A stretch of DNA of 17,842 nucleotides from Clostridia bacterium (lineage in GTDB: Bacteria; Bacillota; Clostridia; Oscillospirales; Ruminococcaceae), in contig JAGKVC010000089.1 in assembly GCA_021152595.1 (NCBI GenBank), positions 1-17,842 of the forward strand. Reading direction: 5' to 3'. The notes beneath the pieces were generated by a model. The model saw only the letters and a program-made list of their open reading frames with translations. It was not told where the DNA came from and made no database searches. This document shows, piece by piece, positions 5,877 to 14,441 of the stretch (position 1 is the first letter of the stretch; each line of letters starts with the position of its first letter). Made by a program: the position numbers and the translations under genes.

Positions 5877-8765
5877 ATGATTTCAAAAACCAGTCACAAA
5901 GGTATTTACCGCGTGACGGCAGCATGCAGCGCAGTTCTCTGCGCTGCTGCCATGCTGCACGCACCGATCGGATTTGCAGTTCAGGCTGCCGCAGCAAATC
6001 CGGGAGCCGAGCTGTTTGTCGCGCCGGACGGTGACGACAGCAACTCCGGCACGATTGATTCTCCGCTTGCAACGCTTGCCGGCGCAAGAGACGCTGTGCG
6101 AAAGATCAACGGCAGTGTCAGCGGCGATATCGTCGTCAATTTCCGCGGCGGCACCTACCGTCAGACAGAGCCCGTCATCTTCGATCTGAAGGACTCTGCC
6201 AAAGGCGATTCGCGCATCATCTACCAGGCATACAAGGATGAAATTCCGGTAATCAGCGGCGCACAGCAGGTCACAGGCTGGTCGAAATACAACGATAAGC
6301 TCTATGTCGCCTCGCTCGACCGTGACTACAAGCTCCGCAATCTCTATGTCAATGATCACCGCGCAAACATGGGCAGCAAGGGACTCGGCGCACAGGGCGG
6401 CTACGGTACATACAGCGTCAAAGCCGGTCAGGCGGACTGGGCATGGGATTCCGGACAGAAGAGCGACGGCATCAAATACAAGGAAAGCGATCTGCCGCAT
6501 CTGACAAAGAATCTCGATGATCTCGAGGTCGTCAACGGCACGACATGGAACGAGAATATCGTCTGCTCGCGCGATGTCAAATACGAAAACGGCACATTCG
6601 TATTTCTGATGCAGCAGCCCTACGGCGCAATCGCACAGACTCCGGGCTGGGGCGCAGGCTTCTCCACCGGCGGCTGGCATACGATGTTCAATGCGCTTGA
6701 ATTCGTCAACTCCCCCGGTCAGTTCTATTTCGATAAAACCGACCACAAGCTGTACTATTATCCCTACGACTGGGAGGATATGTCGGCGGCGGATGTTGAG
6801 GCACCGGTCGCGGAAGCGCTTGTCAAAATCGCAGGCGAATCCACAAGCAGCCGTGTCCGCAACCTGACATTCAAGGGCATCACATTCGCACATACCGATT
6901 ATCAGCTGACAAACGTCGCCGGTTCTCACGGCAAGACAACCTGTCAGGCTGCTCAGACCTACATCGCATTTGCTGATTCCAACTGGCACAGCAAAAAATA
7001 TGAGATGGTCGATACCCTGCCGTCCATGATCAATGTCACCTCCGCAGACTCGATCGAGTTCACCGGCAATGTGATCAAGCACAGCGGCTCGGACGGTCTC
7101 CAGATGACAAACGACGTCATTAACAGCACAATCTCCGGCAATTACGTAACCGATATCACATCTTCCGGTATTACAATCGGACATCCGCAGCATATCTACA
7201 TCGGCGACAAAAACGGTTCCAACCGTGAAAAATATCCCGTCGGTGTCGAGGGTGCCTGCAAGAATGACACAATTTGTGACAACCTGCTCTATGATATCTC
7301 GGTTGTTCCGGGATTCGGCGGATGCGCAGCGGTCACCGTTTACACCGCTGATTCGATCAAGGTGCTGCGAAATCAGGTTGAAAAGACCGCATACAACGGC
7401 ATCCACCTCGGCTGGGGATGGTGCAACTTCAAGGATTCCGAAGTCTGCCGCGATAATCAGATCTGCTATAACCGCGTGATCAACTGCCTGAACCGTCTGC
7501 ACGACAGCGGCGGTATCTACACAATCGGACAAATGCCCGGCACGATCATCAATGCGAACTACGTTCAGGGTATTCCGGCGGGCGGTCCCGGCGCACCGAC
7601 CTACGGCCTCCACAATGATGAAGGAACCGCGTGGATCGAGGAAAATGACAACGTCCTAGAAATTGACAAGAACGTCACCTACACGATCAACTGTGAAGAT
7701 TACGGTCAGAAGCATCACCTGACCATTCTCCGTACCTATGCCTCTGTCAATAAAATGGGTAAGAATCCGCCTGACAGCCGCATTGATACCCCGATTGTCA
7801 TTTCTGATAATGTCTGGCCGCAGCGTCAGTATGAGGTCTGCCTGAATTCCGGCTTGCAGGATGAATTCCGCAGCATCATGCCGGAAAACATGCGCACGGA
7901 TGCAGATTATATTCTGCCGGCAAGCTGCTCTGCAAAGGGCGACGGCTTCCTCCAGATCCGCAAGGCTGGCTCCGGCAAGACCGTCTGGATGGCACCGGAT
8001 AATACGACCTCCTTCAAAGTCGGCTCGACCATGACAAAGGGCTCCGGCACCGCCGCAAAGGTCAAGACACCTGCGGAGGCCGGTGAATACCGCATCTACG
8101 TCACGGACAGCACCGGCAAGATTCTGAGCAAATCCTCCCATATCGTCCGCGTCAGCGGCTCAGCATCGACGGTCGATGCAAGCTCATTCTCCACGCAGTC
8201 CGGTATTCAGACCGAGACATGCAGCGAGGGCGGTCAGAACGTAGCATACATCGAAAACGGTGATTACATCGGCTTCAAGGATGTCGATTTCGGCTCCGGC
8301 GCAGATAAGATCGACGTTCGTGCTGCGGCAAACAGCGGCGGTTCCTCGATCGAAGTCCGCCTCGACGGTCCGACCGGTACTTTGATCGGCACAGTCGATA
8401 TCGCGGCGACCGGCGGCTGGCAGGACTGGGCGACAATGTCCGGCAGCCTGACAAAAACCTCCGGCGTCCATGATGTATACCTTGTGTTCAAGGGCGGCGA
8501 CGGCTACCTCTTTAACCTCGAATGGTGGAAGCTCAATGTTCCGGCAGGTTCTTCAACGCCTGACTTCATCTACGGCGACCTGAACGGTGACAAGAGCGTC
8601 GATGCACGCGATCTCACACTGATCAAGCGTGCGTACATTGCCGGCGAGATCGACTTTCTCGATCCTGCTGATCTCAACGGCAACGGTGAGCTCGATGCAG
8701 AGGATATCACCCTGCACAGAGATTATCTCATCGGCAAAATCAGCGTTTTCCCCGTAATGGCATGA
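5877..8765 (+). CDS. Secreted GH141-like parallel beta-helix glycosidase with CBM6 and dockerin
   Basis: The protein has 962 residues from the ATG at 5877. Residues 1-38 are a signal peptide (VQA-A cleavage). Residues about 42-640 form a right-handed beta-helix enzyme. It opens with LFVAPDGDDSNSGT and the ATLAGARDAVR motif typical of family GH141, and contains GIHLGWGW (from 508) and DSGGIYTIG (from D543), both family hallmarks. Residues about 680-760 look like a small beta-sandwich linker domain. Residues 766-888 are a CBM6 (GGQNVAYIENGDY, then LIGTVDI and GGWQDW). Residues 899-962 are a dockerin with two good calcium loops (DLNGDKSVDARD and DLNGNGELDAED). Characterised GH141 members include an alpha-L-fucosidase acting on rhamnogalacturonan II and a clostridial xylanase, so the substrate here is open. 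It is the second gene of the GH2 operon and is followed by a terminator. GH120 is a less likely alternative. Confidence 0.88.
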   Translation: MISKTSHKGIYRVTAACSAVLCAAAMLHAPIGFAVQAAAANPGAELFVAPDGDDSNSGTIDSPLATLAGARDAVRKINGSVSGDIVVNFRGGTYRQTEPVIFDLKDSAKGDSRIIYQAYKDEIPVISGAQQVTGWSKYNDKLYVASLDRDYKLRNLYVNDHRANMGSKGLGAQGGYGTYSVKAGQADWAWDSGQKSDGIKYKESDLPHLTKNLDDLEVVNGTTWNENIVCSRDVKYENGTFVFLMQQPYGAIAQTPGWGAGFSTGGWHTMFNALEFVNSPGQFYFDKTDHKLYYYPYDWEDMSAADVEAPVAEALVKIAGESTSSRVRNLTFKGITFAHTDYQLTNVAGSHGKTTCQAAQTYIAFADSNWHSKKYEMVDTLPSMINVTSADSIEFTGNVIKHSGSDGLQMTNDVINSTISGNYVTDITSSGITIGHPQHIYIGDKNGSNREKYPVGVEGACKNDTICDNLLYDISVVPGFGGCAAVTVYTADSIKVLRNQVEKTAYNGIHLGWGWCNFKDSEVCRDNQICYNRVINCLNRLHDSGGIYTIGQMPGTIINANYVQGIPAGGPGAPTYGLHNDEGTAWIEENDNVLEIDKNVTYTINCEDYGQKHHLTILRTYASVNKMGKNPPDSRIDTPIVISDNVWPQRQYEVCLNSGLQDEFRSIMPENMRTDADYILPASCSAKGDGFLQIRKAGSGKTVWMAPDNTTSFKVGSTMTKGSGTAAKVKTPAEAGEYRIYVTDSTGKILSKSSHIVRVSGSASTVDASSFSTQSGIQTETCSEGGQNVAYIENGDYIGFKDVDFGSGADKIDVRAAANSGGSSIEVRLDGPTGTLIGTVDIAATGGWQDWATMSGSLTKTSGVHDVYLVFKGGDGYLFNLEWWKLNVPAGSSTPDFIYGDLNGDKSVDARDLTLIKRAYIAGEIDFLDPADLNGNGELDAEDITLHRDYLIGKISVFPVMA

Positions 8766-8774
8766 GCATGCATG

Positions 8775-8803
8775 AAGCCCCTGTCTCCGGACAGGGGTTT
8801 CGT
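8775..8803 (+). terminator. Rho-independent terminator of the GH2-GH141 operon
   Basis: CCCCTGTC (8778-8785), loop TCCG, GACAGGGG (8790-8797), then TTT. Flanking AAG/TTT pairs extend the stem to 11 bp. It lies 9 bases after the stop codon. The T-tract is short (TTTCG), so the second hairpin downstream may act as a backup. Confidence 0.75.
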
Positions 8804-8823
8804 GCGTCCGGATATGCAGACAG

Positions 8824-8861
8824 AAAAATCCCTGCTCCGTTGAAGATGAGCAGGGATTTTT
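8824..8861. terminator. Bidirectional terminator between convergent genes
   Basis: A perfect 14-bp stem, AAAAATCCCTGCTC (8824-8837) with GAGCAGGGATTTTT (8848-8861), and a 10-base loop. It carries A-runs on one side and T-runs on the other, so it can terminate both strands. It ends the minus-strand esterase, whose stop codon is at 8877-8879, and backs up the plus-strand operon terminator. Confidence 0.9.
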
Positions 8862-8876
8862 GATGTATGAGAGAGG

Positions 8877-10583
8877 TTAAGCCTTGAAAACGTAGCGGAA
8901 GAAGTTGTAGAACAGCGGTGTGCCGACACCCGCATCATGACCTGCGCCCGGGAATTCCATCCACAGATTCATTGTGCCGTTCTTGTCGAACAGCTCATGA
9001 TACTGCTTCGGGAATGTTCCGACAACCTGATCGTTTGTGCCGCCGCCGATCATCAGGATGTACGGCAGATCGGAATCGGAGAATTTGAAGTCGCTATTGG
9101 TCATTCTCTGCTCGCTGTCGATCTTCTTGCTGCCGAGGTGATTTGCGATAAAACCGTCGCTTGCCGGAACGATGCCGGGCGCCGGAGAAGAAGCACAGAC
9201 ATAGCCGAACATTTCCGGCATCATCATGCCGAGATACAGGGACTCTCTGCCGCCCATCGAGAAGCCTGCAACCGCTGTGTTCTCTCTGCCGGTTGCAACA
9301 GAGTAATGCTCGCAGATGTACGGATAGAGGCTGTCTCTGACATCGTAAACAAAGGTATCATAGTTGTCCATGACATTCATGTTGATGCCCATCGGGGAAG
9401 CGCTGCCCGGATCTGTGTACATTTGCGGGAAAACAATGATAAACGGTACTGCTTCGCCGCTCTGAATCAGGTTGGAAGCCATTTCACGAACGCCCCAGCC
9501 GCTGACCATGTTATCTTCATTGCCCATAACACCGTGGTTCATGAACATGACAGGATACTTTTTGCTCAAATCATATCCGGGCGGTGTCCAGACATTTGCC
9601 GGTTTATTGCGGTTCGCCTTCTTTGAAAAATACTGGATTTTCTCCAGCTTGCCGGAATCACCCTTTGTCACATTACCAGGAACCTGTGTCTTGAGATCAT
9701 TCTTCATCTTCGACATGTATTCCTTCGCAGAGACATGTGTACCGGAACTCGGCTGACCGCCGCCCGCCGTTGTAGTTGTCTCCTGCTTCGGCTCCGGTGT
9801 TGTGACAGTGGTTTCCGCAGGCGGATTCATCACAAGCCCCTTCAGTGCGGAAAGATCTGCCGCATTCAGCGTCTTGTTGCCGTCCAGATCGGCAGATTTT
9901 CCATTGATATCACTCGTTTTGCCGAGCAGATAATCACGAAGCTGCTCAACATCCTTTTTGTTCACGCTGCTGTCGCCGTTGACATCGCCGCGCTTGCCGT
10001 TTGCAGGCTGCTCCGGCTGAGAAGGACCGGAAGGCGTACTGCCCGCCGAACCGACAAAAATATCATCTACAAAGAAGTCAATCGTAGAATCTTCTGTCTC
10101 TACATACAAAACCAGATTGGTTGCGTCTGCCGGAATCTGATAGGAATCGTTAGCAAGCTGGATCCATGTTCCGGAGACGGAGTCCTTTTCCGCAATGCTT
10201 GCATAGGTGTTCTGACCGCCGCCGAACATTCCGCCGCCGGTGCTGTATTGCAGCGAGAGCTTGAAATGCACAGCCGCCGGAGTCGCCTGCTGCGTGACCA
10301 TTGCACTGAAGCTGTAGCTTTCACCGGCAGTACAGATCGAATCAAGCGAATACTGGATACCGTTCCAGCTGTCAGAGCGGTTTGAGACAGCAGCCGCCTT
10401 GGAGCCGGATGCCGCAGTGGCAGATGTAACCTCAACTGACGCGCTTCCACGCGCAGTCCAGCCGTCCAGTCCGCTCTCAAATGTCGCGTTCAAAAGCTCT
10501 GCACCGGATGCCGACATCGGGAACACGGTGCAGGCACTCGCTGCGATACAAACCGACAGCAGTGCTGAGAGAGTCTTTTTCAT
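8877..10583 (-). CDS. Secreted CE1 feruloyl-esterase-like enzyme with N-terminal CBM and internal dockerin
   Basis: The protein has 568 residues. The ATG at 10583 is preferred because AAAGGAT (10591-10597) is at a normal distance; another ATG nine bases upstream abuts the site. Residues 1-27 are a signal peptide. Residues about 28-175 are a CBM of the CBM22/CBM4 type (FESGLDGWTARG, SWNGI, FFVDDIFVG), which usually binds xylan or beta-glucan. Residues about 196-252 are a dockerin (DVNGDSSVNKKD and DLDGNKTLNAAD). A Thr/Pro/Glu linker spans 253-280. Residues about 285-568 are an alpha/beta-hydrolase resembling the esterase domain of clostridial XynZ. S442 in GFSMGG is the nucleophile, D518 in GGTNDQ and H549 in GAGHDAG complete the triad, and PGYDLSKKYPVMFMNHG carries the oxyanion region. 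Likely role: cleaving ferulate or acetyl esters from arabinose or xylan side chains. It has its own promoter and terminator. Confidence 0.92.
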   Translation of the reverse strand: MKKTLSALLSVCIAASACTVFPMSASGAELLNATFESGLDGWTARGSASVEVTSATAASGSKAAAVSNRSDSWNGIQYSLDSICTAGESYSFSAMVTQQATPAAVHFKLSLQYSTGGGMFGGGQNTYASIAEKDSVSGTWIQLANDSYQIPADATNLVLYVETEDSTIDFFVDDIFVGSAGSTPSGPSQPEQPANGKRGDVNGDSSVNKKDVEQLRDYLLGKTSDINGKSADLDGNKTLNAADLSALKGLVMNPPAETTVTTPEPKQETTTTAGGGQPSSGTHVSAKEYMSKMKNDLKTQVPGNVTKGDSGKLEKIQYFSKKANRNKPANVWTPPGYDLSKKYPVMFMNHGVMGNEDNMVSGWGVREMASNLIQSGEAVPFIIVFPQMYTDPGSASPMGINMNVMDNYDTFVYDVRDSLYPYICEHYSVATGRENTAVAGFSMGGRESLYLGMMMPEMFGYVCASSPAPGIVPASDGFIANHLGSKKIDSEQRMTNSDFKFSDSDLPYILMIGGGTNDQVVGTFPKQYHELFDKNGTMNLWMEFPGAGHDAGVGTPLFYNFFRYVFKA

Positions 10584-10620
10584 GGAAATCATCCTTTCAA
10601 CAGAAATCGGACTGATTTCC
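10584..10620 (-). promoter_or_regulatory. Hairpin enclosing the ribosome site of the esterase mRNA
   Basis: In the mRNA, GGAAATC (10614-10620) can pair perfectly with GATTTCC (10584-10590, directly before the ATG), placing the AAAGGAT ribosome site in the loop. A competing partner, GATTTC at 10603-10608, gives an alternative 6-bp hairpin that leaves the ribosome site free. The pairing is visible in the sequence; a regulatory role is inferred. Confidence 0.3.
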
Positions 10621-10670
10621 CCCTTTATATTTTTGCTGTTGAATCTATTTCCGTTTTTTATATCTCTGCT

Positions 10671-10713
10671 GTATGCCAAACGGCAGGGATCCGTCTGAAA
10701 GGGAGCGGCATAC
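10671..10713 (-). other. Hairpin in the long 5' leader of the esterase gene
   Basis: GTATGCC (10671-10677) and GGCATAC (10707-10713) form a 7-bp stem with a 29-nt loop. It lies within the predicted leader of about 165 nt between the promoter and the ATG at 10583. No known riboswitch class was recognised. Confidence 0.3.
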
Positions 10714-10757
10714 GGCATATTTTTGAGGTAGTATACAATCTGTATCATACCAATATT

Positions 10758-10787
10758 ATTATACAGTTATATTCTTATTTTTGTCAA
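10758..10787 (-). promoter_or_regulatory. Sigma-A promoter of the CE1 esterase gene
   Basis: On the minus strand a perfect TTGACA (10782-10787), an 18-base spacer and a perfect TATAAT (10758-10763). The predicted start is near 10750, leaving an unusually long leader of about 165 nt. Confidence 0.8.
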
Positions 10788-10888
10788 AGCACGATATCAA
10801 GATAATATGGATAAAACACATTTTGGAATATATTTTGCAGATATTCACATTTTGCGGTATCAAAAGCACGCAAGCACGATATCTAGAT
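10787..10888. repeat. Pair of 17-bp direct repeats upstream of the esterase promoter
   Basis: AAGCACGATATCAAGAT (10787-10803) recurs at 10872-10888 with one mismatch (A to T at position 13). The starts are 85 bases apart. The promoter-proximal copy shares one base with the -35 box and extends away from the gene. A further AAGCACG lies at 10864-10870, directly before the distal copy. The layout looks like an operator pair for a regulator that could form a loop. Confidence 0.5.
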
Positions 10889-10949
10889 TCTACGGACAAA
10901 GCACAGATTGCTATACGGAAATGCAGAAAATCACAGCAGATAGTTCACG

Positions 10950-10994
10950 AAAAATGGTCCGCCGCAGCACCGTTTGAAACAGCGCTGCGGCGGA
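10950..10994 (-). terminator. Rho-independent terminator of the GH127/146 gene
   Basis: Arms TCCGCCGCAGC (10958-10968) and GCTGCGGCGGA (10984-10994) form an 11-bp GC-rich stem with a 15-nt loop. On the minus strand the stem is followed by CCATTTTT (T-run at 10950-10954). It lies about 28 bases after the stop at 11022. Confidence 0.85.
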
Positions 10995-11021
10995 TCGGAT
11001 TTATTTCATTTGCAGATGATG

Positions 11022-14000
11022 TCACTTTCCAAGTGCCTGCTTCTTGAGCATGGAAAGATCAGCGGAATTGAGGATCAGGTCAGAGCTTGTATCAGCCGCA
11101 TATGCCTGTTCCCATGTCAGCTCCTTCTTAGTGAGCAGATAATCGAGGAGTGCAGCCGCATCCTTCGCATCGACCTTGCCGTCGAGCGTGACGTCGCCGC
11201 GCTTGCCGACGACAGAATACCGTGCGTCGTCGCCGAAGCGGATCAGGATATAGTTGACGTTGATTGCCTTATCTGCACTGCGGAAGTTCAGCGTCAGCGT
11301 GCCGTCTGTGACCTTGACCGTACCCTTGACGGTGGTGCCGTCGGTCGGGCAGTTCTGCGCAACAAGCGCTTCATCGGACTTGCCGTAGTTTGCATAGACA
11401 GAAGGATTCGTCGAGCAGTTCCACGGATTGCTGAAGCTCATCTCGACGGTATATGTGCCGTTCGGGAGCGTGAAGCCGTAGTCGATGTGGCGGTCGATGT
11501 TATGCTCATACTGGTTCTTGGTGTAACGGTAGGATGCGGTCTTTGCCTGACCGTCCATCGTTGCAGATTCATTCGGCCATGTGTTTGCGGTGTAAATGCC
11601 GGTGCTCTTGGATGCGCCGTTGTACTGGTCGGTCGGATCGTCGATCAGGCCCCAGTACATGCCCGAAACCTCATCCGGACCGTAGAGCTGTTCTGTCAGG
11701 CTGTTGTAATAGCCGAACTTGTCGCTGCCGGTTGCAGTGGAGGTTTTCTGGTCGCCGCAGTCCACGAAATACGCGATATTTTCATCCATGCTGTAATTGA
11801 GCTTTGCGGAAGTCATATAGACGAAATCACAGATCTTTGCGGATTCCTTATCGTCATTCGAGGAGAATGTGACATCGAGACACGGATAAGTCTTGCCGTC
11901 AGCTTCGACCTGCTTGAGGCAGCGTTCCACAACATCTGCCGGAACCGGAATGCGGACATCATAGACATCCTTGTTGCCGGTATAATTCAGCGTTTCTGCG
12001 TAGAGGATCGCATCGCCGACGCGGACGCGGATCGTCTTGCCGTTATCGGTCTTGCGCAGCTTGATCAGCAGCGAGGTGTACGGCGAATCCGGATCAACTT
12101 CCATCTGATAGCGGAAGTATCCGCCCGGCTTTGCATAACGGTAGGTGCTGTCATCGGTCACAGCCTGCGTATTGTACTCAAGCATCATGTGCTGACCGTC
12201 GTTCTCATACTGACCGTAGCCCGGCTGAACGGTATCGGTCGTGGTGAACTTTGCACGCGGCGGAATCTCTTCGATAACGGTGCCGTTCGTAACAAAATTC
12301 CAGTAGATACCGTATCTCTGCTGATACTGCTGATAATGAGGCGTGAAGGTCAGCTTCTGGCTGGTGTCATTCAGCGTGAACTTCATCGAGTTTGCATCCT
12401 TGACCATGTGATCATTGATCTCAGCCATGAACGAGGTGATCGACTGTCCCTGCTTGGAGATCTGGATATTCTGATTGGAAACGATTGCTTCTTTCGGGAT
12501 TGTAACCCACATACCGGTCGAACCGGTGGTCATGTTCTGCTTGCCCAGCTCTGCGCTCAGGACAACAGGACCGTATTTGAAGCCGTAAACGCTGGTCTTG
12601 TCCGGCAGGTTGTATGCGACAACAGCCTCAGGGATCGTGACGGTGATCTTGTCGCCGCTCGAGAAGCTGCCCGTGACCTGTGCGTAATCATCGACGGTCT
12701 TGTAGCTGTACTTCGTGCCGTTGACTGCAACGGTCACTGTACCGGCCGCCCAGTCCGGAATACGGAAGCGGAATTCGAGATCGCCGCTGCCGTCGATCGT
12801 GAAGGTCGAAGTGTTGCCGTTCGGGATTTCGCTCTCCTGCTTGACGGTCACATTCTGATCCGCCCATCTGACGCTGGAGCTCTGATACATATTGACATAG
12901 AGAATATTACCGGAATGCATGTAGATCGTGTCACCGAGCTTGGACATGCTTTCCATGCCGCTTCCCGTGCAGCACCAGAAGCTGTCATACGGAGAGCTGT
13001 AAACCTTGAAATAACCGGTTGCCATCGGCTGGAAGTAGGTTGTCATACCGGTTTCCGGATTCTGCGAGGACAGGATCGAGTTGTAATAGGTCTGCTCGTA
13101 GAAATCCATGTACTTCTTATCGCCGGTGCACTTGTAAAGCTCACGGCTGAGCTTGAGCATGTTGTAGGAATTACAGGTCTCGCAGTTGCAGTTTGTACGC
13201 TCCTTATCAAGGATATCGTCCATACCGAAATGCTCCCACTCACTGTTGCCGCCGGTGATGTAGGTGTGATGCGTCACGACCATATCCCAGAAGGCTTCTG
13301 CATATTTCAGATGCTTGGAAGCATCAATGCGCTGACCGTTGACGGTTTTGCCGTCGAGCACCTCATAGCGCTTGAGGGCGCCGACGAACTTCGGAATTGT
13401 CGTATTTGCGTGTCTGCCGTTCAGGACATTTGCGCCGCCCCTCAGCACCTTTTCGTGCAGAGCGTTCTCATCGAAGTAGTCACCGGCGATCGCGTAATTA
13501 TCGTTGCCGGTGATCTCATAGAGCTCATAGAGGCAGTCGTTCATGCCGCCGTATTCGATCGACAGAACAATGTTGTGCGTCTGCTGATTCCATGTCTTGC
13601 AGCGGTTCAGCGTCCAGTCGCCGAGACCGGAAGCAATCGTCTTTGCAAGATCCTTTCCTGTGAACTTGTAGACATCGACAAGTCCCTGAATCAGCTTGTG
13701 CATGGTGTACCACGGAACCCATGATTCATTGATGATGTTCGTCTTGCCCTGCTGCACAAGATCGAACTGAATCTCGACATTGTTCTGATCCTTCATCTGA
13801 CCTGCCCAGAGGAATCCCGGTCTGCCCTTGGAATTCTGCTGGCATTCTCTCATGCCGTTGAGGAGCGCATCCATTTTATCGGAAAGGGATTTGCGCTGCG
13901 CATCGGTCAGGTTCGGGTTCTCATATGCCATTGCCACAGCGGAGAGATAGTGACCGACCGAATGACCTGCGATCAGCGTATTCTCCCAGCCTGCGTAACG

Positions 14001-14282
14001 CTTTGCACCGTAGGTATTCATCTTTGCATTTTCGCGGAAGCCGCAGAGCAGTCTGTTCGTATCGAACGAAAGCAGGTACTCGACTTCCTTACTGAATGCG
14101 TTGGTGCAATAGCTGTCAGTCATCGTGATATCACTGAGACTGAAATCCTCGATCGCAATATCTGCTGCTGATGCTGCGATCGGTTCTGCCTGATTGATCA
14201 CCGGCAGAATTCCGGCTGTTCCGAACAGAACGGAACACGCCGCTGCGGCTGCTGCCGCGCGTTTCAATGTGTTGTGTTTCAT
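11022..14282 (-). CDS. Secreted GH127/GH146 beta-L-arabinofuranosidase with malectin-like domain and dockerin
   Basis: The protein has 1086 residues; the ATG at 14282 follows GGGGG (14290-14294). Residues 1-49 are a signal peptide with a long alanine tract (cleavage near ASA-AD). Residues about 50-560 are the (alpha/alpha)6 catalytic barrel of the former DUF1680 family: LLSFDTNRLL, GWENTLIAGHSVGHYLSA, WVPWYTMHK and GGMNDCLYELY. Cysteine-glycosidase residues are present: E368 and C370 in CETC, and the pair C437-C438 in FWCCTG. In the Bifidobacterium enzyme HypBA1 the equivalent set binds zinc, and the first Cys of the pair is the nucleophile. Beta-sandwich domains follow, including a DUF6805-like region at about 715-827. 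Residues about 832-1019 resemble a malectin-like carbohydrate-binding domain. Residues 1026-1086 are a dockerin (DVTLDGKVDAKD; second loop weak). The family removes beta-L-arabinofuranose, known from RG-II, arabinan-rich pectin and hydroxyproline-linked arabinans. The sequence style favours GH146 over GH127. It has its own promoter and terminator. Confidence 0.92.
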   Translation of the reverse strand: MKHNTLKRAAAAAAACSVLFGTAGILPVINQAEPIAASAADIAIEDFSLSDITMTDSYCTNAFSKEVEYLLSFDTNRLLCGFRENAKMNTYGAKRYAGWENTLIAGHSVGHYLSAVAMAYENPNLTDAQRKSLSDKMDALLNGMRECQQNSKGRPGFLWAGQMKDQNNVEIQFDLVQQGKTNIINESWVPWYTMHKLIQGLVDVYKFTGKDLAKTIASGLGDWTLNRCKTWNQQTHNIVLSIEYGGMNDCLYELYEITGNDNYAIAGDYFDENALHEKVLRGGANVLNGRHANTTIPKFVGALKRYEVLDGKTVNGQRIDASKHLKYAEAFWDMVVTHHTYITGGNSEWEHFGMDDILDKERTNCNCETCNSYNMLKLSRELYKCTGDKKYMDFYEQTYYNSILSSQNPETGMTTYFQPMATGYFKVYSSPYDSFWCCTGSGMESMSKLGDTIYMHSGNILYVNMYQSSSVRWADQNVTVKQESEIPNGNTSTFTIDGSGDLEFRFRIPDWAAGTVTVAVNGTKYSYKTVDDYAQVTGSFSSGDKITVTIPEAVVAYNLPDKTSVYGFKYGPVVLSAELGKQNMTTGSTGMWVTIPKEAIVSNQNIQISKQGQSITSFMAEINDHMVKDANSMKFTLNDTSQKLTFTPHYQQYQQRYGIYWNFVTNGTVIEEIPPRAKFTTTDTVQPGYGQYENDGQHMMLEYNTQAVTDDSTYRYAKPGGYFRYQMEVDPDSPYTSLLIKLRKTDNGKTIRVRVGDAILYAETLNYTGNKDVYDVRIPVPADVVERCLKQVEADGKTYPCLDVTFSSNDDKESAKICDFVYMTSAKLNYSMDENIAYFVDCGDQKTSTATGSDKFGYYNSLTEQLYGPDEVSGMYWGLIDDPTDQYNGASKSTGIYTANTWPNESATMDGQAKTASYRYTKNQYEHNIDRHIDYGFTLPNGTYTVEMSFSNPWNCSTNPSVYANYGKSDEALVAQNCPTDGTTVKGTVKVTDGTLTLNFRSADKAINVNYILIRFGDDARYSVVGKRGDVTLDGKVDAKDAAALLDYLLTKKELTWEQAYAADTSSDLILNSADLSMLKKQALGK

Positions 14283-14392
14283 CGTATTTCCCCCTACAAT
14301 GAAGTTTTCCAATTTTCCAGAATTTTTCTTCGCAACTGAGTTGTATGCCTGCCTCCGTCAGGTACACACAGGTTTTTCAGTTTACCATTTTT

Positions 14393-14421
14393 ATTATACC
14401 GCAATTATGTCTAATTTTCAC
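14393..14421 (-). promoter_or_regulatory. Sigma-A promoter of the GH127/146 gene
   Basis: On the minus strand GTGAAA (14416-14421, 4 of 6 consensus), a 17-base spacer and a perfect TATAAT (14393-14398). The leader would be about 100 nt. A CGCAAT hexamer (14400-14405 on the plus strand) lies in the spacer. Confidence 0.6.
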
Positions 14422-14441
14422 TATAAAAAACACAGTTATTC

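Larger units (their letters stand above)
10584..11021. other. Intergenic region between the GH127/146 stop and the CE1 start
   Basis: This 438-base stretch holds, on the minus strand, the terminator of the arabinofuranosidase gene, the repeat pair, the esterase promoter and its long leader. I see no additional gene. The plus-strand open frames crossing it have no ribosome site. Confidence 0.7.

Noticed and set aside
5883..7613. 576-codon open frame on the minus strand, opposite the GH141-like gene
   Set aside because: Antisense shadow caused by codon bias; the sense protein has a signal peptide and family motifs here.
10974..13724. 916-codon open frame on the plus strand, opposite the GH127/146 gene
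   Set aside because: It uses exactly the complementary codon register of the real gene. It is open only because the sense gene avoids TTA, CTA and TCA codons. It has no ribosome site and its product resembles no protein.
14232..14282. Lipoprotein signal in the GH127/146 N-terminus (Cys at residue 16)
   Set aside because: AAAC lacks a proper lipobox and the hydrophobic stretch before Cys is too short; it reads as an ordinary signal peptide.
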